10,642 nucleotides of DNA from CAYJGN01 sp964369635 (GTDB lineage Bacteria > Bacillota > Clostridia > Oscillospirales > Ruminococcaceae): assembly GCA_964369635.1 (NCBI GenBank), contig CAYJGN010000058.1:1-10642 (forward strand), in the 5' to 3' direction. Of the stretch, positions 7,632 through 10,642 are shown one piece after another. Under the pieces are notes generated by a model, which worked only from the letters and a program-made list of their open reading frames with translations, did not search any database and was not told the origin of the DNA. Both the position numbers and the translations under genes were made by a program. Every line of letters starts with the position of its first letter. The first letter of the stretch is position 1.

Positions 7632-7658
7632 TATATACAGAATATTTCATTCTGATGT
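7630..7658 (-). promoter_or_regulatory. Possible tepA promoter overlapping the divergent promoter
   Basis: Read on the minus strand, TATAAT (7635-7630) is a perfect -10, but the -35 at the right distance (ACATCA, 7658-7653) is poor. If real, its -10 overlaps the -10 of the plus-strand promoter, so the two directions would compete for polymerase. Confidence 0.3.
7638..7654. promoter_or_regulatory. Operator-like palindrome at the predicted transcription start
   Basis: CAGAAT (7638-7643) and ATTCTG (7649-7654) form a perfect inverted repeat with a 5-nt centre, placed at the predicted start of the isocitrate dehydrogenase-rex transcript and within the possible tepA promoter. It does not match the Rex operator consensus as I know it (TTGTGAA or TTGTTAA half-sites). 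Confidence 0.4.
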
Positions 7659-7662
7659 TTTT

Positions 7663-7681
7663 TTCAAAATATTAGTTTGAA
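7663..7681. promoter_or_regulatory. Second operator-like inverted repeat in the leader
   Basis: TTCAAA (7663-7668) and TTTGAA (7676-7681) form a perfect inverted repeat with a 7-nt centre, about 25 nt inside the predicted transcript. Arms this short can arise by chance in AT-rich DNA. Confidence 0.3.
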
Positions 7682-7717
7682 GATGTAAACTCCATACCAT
7701 GTAAGGAGTAATTTTTA

Positions 7718-7738
7718 TTGCAAATTTGCCCACTGTGA
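7718..7738 (+). CDS. Possible six-codon leader ORF upstream of isocitrate dehydrogenase
   Basis: AAGGAG (7703-7708) lies 9 nt before a TTG at 7718. The frame reads six codons (M Q I C P L) to TGA at 7736-7738 and ends 24 nt before the isocitrate dehydrogenase start. ACTCC at 7689-7693 could pair with GGAGT (7705-7709) and hide the binding site. The only real evidence is the good ribosome binding site, which otherwise has no gene to serve. The main gene has its own site at 7749-7755. Confidence 0.2.
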   Translation: MQICPL

Positions 7739-7762
7739 AAGAATAGTTAGGAGAGAAAGAAA

Positions 7763-8920
7763 ATGAATATTGAAAAAGCATGCGAGCATTTTAAAAAGCT
7801 ATTAGAAGCGCAACTTGATAGAGTTGAGATAATTAACAATGCGACGGATTTTATTGATTACAATAGTCTTGACAAGCTGATTATTGGCGTTTGCGGTGGC
7901 GATGGTATCGGCCCTATCATAACAAATGAAGCAGCAAGAGTTTTAGCGCAACTACTGTCAGATGACGTAGCGAGCGGCAAAATTGAGTTTAGAAATATTG
8001 AAGGACTTACAATCGAAAACAGAGTTGAGCATAAAAAAGCTATTCCCGACGATGTTTTAAAAGAGCTAAAAGAATGCCATGTTATTCTAAAAGGCCCAAC
8101 AACAACACCACAAAAAGGTGATGATTGGCCGAATATTGAGAGCGCTAATGTTGCAATGCGAAAAGAGCTTGATTTATTTGCAAATGTTCGTCCTGTTAAA
8201 GTCCCTGAAGCTGGTATCGACTGGACGTTTTTTAGAGAAAACACCGAGGGTAGCTATACTCTTGGCTCAAGTGGTATTAATGTTTCTGATGATCTCGCTA
8301 TTGATTTTACTGTAACCACAACTGAAGGAACAAACAGAATAGCTAAAATCGCTTATGAGTTTGCAAAAAACAATGGTAAAAGCAGAGTTTCTATAATTAC
8401 TAAAGCAAATGTTGTTAAAACAACTGACGGCAAATTCTTAGAGCTTTGCCAAAAGGTTGGAGAGCAGTATCCCGATATAACTACCGATGATTGGTATATT
8501 GATATTATGACTGCAAAATTAATCGATGAGAAGAGACGCCGCGACTTTGAAGTGTTTATCCTCCCAAACCTCTATGGCGATATCTTAACCGATGAAGCCG
8601 CTGAATTCCAAGGTGGAGTTGGAACTGCTGGCAGTGCAAATATAGGTAAGAGATATGCTATGTTTGAAGCAATTCATGGCTCTGCTCCAAGAATGATTAA
8701 AGAAGGGCGTGGCCAGTATGCAGACCCATGCTCTATGCTCCGTGCAGCTGTTCTACTTCTCTCTCATATAGGCAAAGTAAAAGAGTCTGAGCTACTATCG
8801 AGATCACTAGACATATGCATGTATGAAGAGAAAAAGCTCAAAATAACAGGACGCGATACTGGTGCTACCTGCCTTGACTTTGGAAACTACGTTTTAGAAA
8901 CACTTAATAAATTACTTTAA
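7763..8920 (+). CDS. Isocitrate dehydrogenase-type oxidative decarboxylase
   Basis: This 385-residue enzyme of the isocitrate/isopropylmalate dehydrogenase family oxidises and decarboxylates a 2-hydroxy acid with NAD(P). An extension of about 36 residues precedes the usual start of the fold at IIGVCGGDGIGP (40-51). The substrate loop has Ser127, Asn129 and Arg133 in the S-x-N-V-A-x-R pattern of isocitrate dehydrogenases, then Arg143, RENTEG (158-163), Tyr165 and Lys214. The metal ligands would be Asp247, Asp273 and Asp277. The phosphate-binding Ser favours isocitrate over isopropylmalate. After HGSAP (305-309) comes Arg310-Met311, neither the Asp-Ile of typical NAD enzymes nor the Lys-Tyr of E. 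coli NADP enzyme, so the cofactor is uncertain. From memory, closely similar proteins with the same extension occur in Clostridia, so this is a recognised subgroup. AGGAGAG (7749-7755) with a 7-nt spacer supports the start. rex follows after 17 nt, implying an operon. Confidence 0.88.
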   Translation: MNIEKACEHFKKLLEAQLDRVEIINNATDFIDYNSLDKLIIGVCGGDGIGPIITNEAARVLAQLLSDDVASGKIEFRNIEGLTIENRVEHKKAIPDDVLKELKECHVILKGPTTTPQKGDDWPNIESANVAMRKELDLFANVRPVKVPEAGIDWTFFRENTEGSYTLGSSGINVSDDLAIDFTVTTTEGTNRIAKIAYEFAKNNGKSRVSIITKANVVKTTDGKFLELCQKVGEQYPDITTDDWYIDIMTAKLIDEKRRRDFEVFILPNLYGDILTDEAAEFQGGVGTAGSANIGKRYAMFEAIHGSAPRMIKEGRGQYADPCSMLRAAVLLLSHIGKVKESELLSRSLDICMYEEKKLKITGRDTGATCLDFGNYVLETLNKLL

Positions 8921-8937
8921 AGAAAAGAAGGTTTAGA

Positions 8938-9558
8938 ATGAAACCAAAAACTCCCTCCCCGTCAGTAATCAAAAGGCTACCAAGATACCACCGTACCCTA
9001 TACTCGTTTAAAAAGAAAGGGCTTGATAGGATAAGTTCAAGTGAGCTTGCCCAAACTATGGGTCTTACCGCCTCTCAGATAAGACAAGATCTAAACTGTT
9101 TTGGTGGATTTGGCCAGCAGGGTTATGGCTATAATATTGATAGTTTAATAGATGAAATATCAAGAATATTAAAGATTGATACCACCCAAAAAGCCGTTCT
9201 TATCGGTGCTGGATATCTTGGGCATACTATTAGCAACTATCTCGACTTTAATCAGTGTGGATTTGAGCTTGTTGGCATTTTCGACAACAGCAATTCGGTC
9301 GTCGGGAGCACGATGGCTGATATAACAATAAAGCATATAGATGAGCTTCTCGATTTTTGCAAAGAGCATAATCCGACTATGGTTGTTTTAACTGTTCCAA
9401 CAGCCGCACTAAAACAGCTAAAACCGCTCATTATTGAATGCAATTTTAAAGGTGTTTGGGACTTCACTCTTGGAGACTTAAATCTCGATAATGAAGGAAT
9501 TTTTGTTAAAAACACAAGACTTTCAGATAGCCTTAAAACAATCAGATATTATATTTAA
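8938..9558 (+). CDS. rex: Redox-sensing transcriptional repressor Rex
   Basis: This 206-residue homodimeric repressor senses the NADH/NAD+ ratio. Residues 1-78 are a winged-helix DNA-binding domain, with TASQIRQDL (44-52) in the recognition-helix region and the typical FGGFGQQGYGY (55-65) wing. Residues 85-206 form a Rossmann domain with GAGYLG (90-95), and Asp116 at the end of the second strand, where the NAD ribose is usually bound. The C-terminal helix is swapped between subunits in known Rex structures. Length is normal. AAGAAGG at 8925-8931 with a 6-nt spacer fixes the start. It follows the isocitrate dehydrogenase gene by 17 nt and probably shares its promoter. No match to the usual Rex operator is visible in this window, so its targets may lie elsewhere or its site may be diverged. 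Confidence 0.95.
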   Translation: MKPKTPSPSVIKRLPRYHRTLYSFKKKGLDRISSSELAQTMGLTASQIRQDLNCFGGFGQQGYGYNIDSLIDEISRILKIDTTQKAVLIGAGYLGHTISNYLDFNQCGFELVGIFDNSNSVVGSTMADITIKHIDELLDFCKEHNPTMVVLTVPTAALKQLKPLIIECNFKGVWDFTLGDLNLDNEGIFVKNTRLSDSLKTIRYYI

Positions 9559-9589
9559 ATAAAAAAACAGCGGTGCATTAAGGCGGTTG

Positions 9590-9617
9590 CTCATAAAGAA
9601 ATTTATTAATTTATGAG
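9590..9617. repeat. Hairpin 1 of the rex-transporter intergenic cluster
   Basis: CTCATAAA (9590-9597) pairs perfectly with TTTATGAG (9610-9617) around a 12-nt AT-rich loop, followed by TTTT. On the plus strand it could act as a weak terminator for rex. Confidence 0.5.
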
Positions 9618-9630
9618 TTTTGATTAATTC

Positions 9631-9647
9631 AATAGACTATGTCTATT
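9631..9647. repeat. Hairpin 2 of the cluster
   Basis: AATAGAC (9631-9637) and GTCTATT (9641-9647) form a perfect 7-bp stem with a 3-nt loop (TAT). Confidence 0.5.
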
Positions 9648-9652
9648 TTCAT

Positions 9653-9676
9653 CTACTTTTCGACTGCGAAAAGTAG
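9653..9676. repeat. Hairpin 3 of the cluster (perfect 10-bp stem)
   Basis: CTACTTTTCG (9653-9662) pairs with CGAAAAGTAG (9667-9676) around the loop ACTG. The stem is perfect and is directly followed by CAAAAGC and the GC-rich hairpin 4. This combination is reminiscent of interspersed repeats I have seen in gut Clostridia; that is a recollection, not a search result. Confidence 0.6.
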
Positions 9677-9683
9677 CAAAAGC

Positions 9684-9708
9684 GTGGGGCGTTGCGCACT
9701 CGCCCCAC
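9684..9708. repeat. Hairpin 4 of the cluster (GC-rich)
   Basis: GTGGGGCG (9684-9691) pairs with CGCCCCAC (9701-9708), loop of 9 nt containing TGCGCA. It stands in a GC-rich patch unlike the flanking AT-rich DNA, and is followed by the 8-bp palindrome CGTGCACG at 9721-9728. Confidence 0.6.
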
Positions 9709-9735
9709 ACCCCAGAGCGCCGTGCACGACTGCTC

Positions 9736-9820
9736 GCTTTTTAAAAATAACTATATCGCTCGAAGTAGACTGTTCGTCTATCGACGAACGATACTCGCGA
9801 TATGTATTTTTAGAAAAAGC
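9736..9820. repeat. Hairpin 5: 85-nt long-range hairpin
   Basis: Four stems nest on one axis: GCTTTTT/AAAAAGC (9736-9742 with 9814-9820), AAAAATA/TATTTTT (9743-9749 with 9805-9811), ATATCGC/GCGATAT (9753-9759 with 9797-9803) and GTTCGTC/GACGAAC (9772-9778 with 9783-9789). Only small bulges interrupt the outer three. The length and near-continuity make chance pairing unlikely. It contains no gene. Confidence 0.65.
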
Positions 9821-9892
9821 TCCGTTTTTGTAGGTTTGTCACTGCATTTCTCCTTGAATTGCTCTACCAATTAAACAAATAAGTTTCGAATA

Positions 9893-9927
9893 AAAAGCCT
9901 GTGAATTTTAAAAATTCACAGGCTTTT
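9893..9927. terminator. Strong bidirectional intrinsic terminator
   Basis: AAAAGCCTGTGAATTTT (9893-9909) is followed after one A by its exact complement (9911-9927). The stem contains GCCTGTGAA/TTCACAGGC and has A-runs before and T-runs after it on both strands. Read on the minus strand it terminates the AI-2E family gene that ends at 9991. Read on the plus strand it stops any transcript coming from rex through the hairpin cluster. Confidence 0.85.
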
Positions 9928-9990
9928 GTGTTACAAGTTTCTTTAAAGATAGCCGCCTTATCACACCGCTGTTTTTTATTTGCTTTTAAA

Positions 9991-10642
9991 CTATATCTTA
10001 TCAACATTATCTATATTTTTCTGTTTTAGCTTTGCAGAAATAAATTCTTTTAGAAGAGTTAGCAGTATTGCTAAGAGCGGGACCGCAATAAACATACCGG
10101 TAAATCCCCAAAGTCCCCCACCTATCAAAATAGCAACGATAACGAGAAATGGTGATAGTCCTGTGCTATCGCCTAAAATCTTCGGACCAATAACATTTCC
10201 ATCAAGTTGCTGAAGACCTAAAATAAAAATCCCAAGTCGTAGCGCTGCCCATGGGTCCACTATAACAACAAAAAGAGTACAGATTGCACCTCCGATTATA
10301 GGCCCGAAATAAGGTATCATATTCGTTAGCGCAACAATCGTTGAGACGAGCGGTGCAAATGGTATTTGCAGTATTGTAGTACCTATAGCACAGAGAATAC
10401 CTATTATCGTACTATCAAGTGTTTTACCGAGCAAAAAGCTTAAAAACATATCATTTGAGAGTTTTAAAACTCTTATAGTATTTTTTGCCGCTCGAACAGG
10501 CAGAAGCGCTACTGTTAGCTTTTTCGCTTGGCTTCTAAAACTCTCTTTACCAGCAAGTATATAAATCGAAATTAAAAATCCAAGAACGAGATTTCCTATT
10601 TGAATAGTAGCAACTCGAACACCGTCTATTATCTGCGGAAGA
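9991..10642 (-). CDS. AI-2E/PerM family transporter, C-terminal part (5' end outside window)
   Basis: The minus-strand frame stays open from the TAG at 9991 through the right edge, giving about 216 visible residues. An internal Met at 10449 is not the start, because family-like sequence continues upstream of it (LGFLISIYILAGKESF, encoded at about 10540-10587). The visible part has several long hydrophobic segments, the conserved PYFGPIIGG region and LQQLDGNVIGPKILG, which are typical of the AI-2E (PF01594) family of polytopic membrane proteins, followed by a basic tail rich in Lys. Family members include autoinducer-2 exporters and Na+/H+ antiporters, so the substrate cannot be given. The missing part should be the N-terminal transmembrane helices. 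It converges with rex across the hairpin cluster. Confidence 0.92.
   Translation of the reverse strand, partial: LPQIIDGVRVATIQIGNLVLGFLISIYILAGKESFRSQAKKLTVALLPVRAAKNTIRVLKLSNDMFLSFLLGKTLDSTIIGILCAIGTTILQIPFAPLVSTIVALTNMIPYFGPIIGGAICTLFVVIVDPWAALRLGIFILGLQQLDGNVIGPKILGDSTGLSPFLVIVAILIGGGLWGFTGMFIAVPLLAILLTLLKEFISAKLKQKNIDNVDKI

Larger units (their letters stand above)
9557..9981. repeat. Inverted repeats flanking a ~360-nt insert; possible split bidirectional terminator or MITE-like element
   Basis: The sequences just after rex and just after the converging transporter gene are inverted copies. Left (9557-9588): AAAT, seven A, CAGCGGTG (9568-9575), CATT, AAGGCGG (9580-9586). Right, read on the minus strand (9981-9950): AAAT, six A, CAGCGGTG (9971-9964), TGAT, AAGGCGG (9959-9953). 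With G-U pairs the inner stem grows to about eleven pairs. If the middle is removed, the two halves make a classic A-tract/stem/T-tract terminator serving both converging genes. This can be read as an insertion into a terminator loop, or as a non-autonomous element with ~30-bp terminal inverted repeats. No clear target duplication is seen and no gene lies inside. Confidence 0.6.

Noticed and set aside
7566..7762. Rex operator in the isocitrate dehydrogenase-rex promoter region
   Set aside because: No pair of TTGTGAA- or TTGTTAA-type half-sites in inverted orientation was found. The palindromes present have different sequence and spacing.
7858..8244. 128-codon minus-strand open frame
   Set aside because: It is antisense to the well-supported isocitrate dehydrogenase gene and has a low-complexity Ser/Pro-rich translation typical of a shadow.
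9639..9874. Two short plus-strand frames (about 60-64 codons) over the hairpin cluster
   Set aside because: They have no ribosome binding site, overlap each other in different frames, and encode what the hairpin arms dictate.
9855..9880. tRNA D-arm-like sequence on the minus strand (ATTGGTAGAGCA)
   Set aside because: The anticodon arm, T arm and acceptor stem of a tRNA cannot be built around it. At most it is a fragment or chance match.
9991..10449. Stand-alone 152-codon gene starting at the Met at 10449
   Set aside because: The frame is open upstream to the window edge and encodes AI-2E family sequence there, so the gene is truncated by the window and not short.
1..10642. CRISPR array, insertion sequence with transposase, or phage genes
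   Set aside because: No regularly spaced direct repeats and no transposase, integrase or phage structural protein were seen on either strand.

Overview
The window is AT-rich chromosomal DNA from a low-GC Gram-positive bacterium, most likely an anaerobic member of the Clostridia. The evidence is strong purine-rich ribosome binding sites, the tepA-ylzJ-ftsK neighbourhood known from Bacillus and relatives, a Rex redox repressor, and protein families common in gut Firmicutes. I cannot fix the genus from sequence alone.

Layout, left to right. Positions 1-70 hold the start of a minus-strand gene leaving the window. Positions 71-643 hold no convincing gene, but contain a compact GC-rich structured element (about 268-385) and a minus-strand terminator (438-473). 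From 6364 down to 644 runs one minus-strand operon: ftsK/spoIIIE DNA translocase, ygiQ radical SAM protein, a ComEC-type metallo-beta-lactamase-fold protein with an N-terminal membrane anchor, and a lipoprotein. Its genes are 12-13 nt apart or overlap, and a good promoter sits at 6396-6424. Next, also on the minus strand, is the bicistron tepA (ClpP-like protease) - ylzJ, closed by its own terminator (6576-6604).

The control region 7554-7762 separates this bicistron from the plus-strand operon of an isocitrate dehydrogenase-type enzyme (7763-8920) and rex (8938-9558). It carries a near-consensus sigma-A promoter, two operator-like palindromes and a possible six-codon leader ORF. The pairing suggests that an NADH-linked carbon step and the NADH/NAD+ sensor are expressed together.

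Rex converges on an AI-2E/PerM-family membrane protein whose start lies beyond the right edge. The 432 nt between them are the most unusual part of the window. Imperfect inverted repeats that look like the two halves of a bidirectional terminator are separated by about 360 nt, and that insert is a series of six hairpins including an 85-nt long-range one. It looks like a structured, probably non-coding mobile or repetitive element lodged in a terminator loop. Together with the GC-rich multi-stem element at 268-385, it is the best candidate here for something undescribed.

Translation starts were adjusted to ribosome binding sites for ftsK (TTG at 6364), tepA (ATG at 7553) and the lipoprotein (ATG at 1270).
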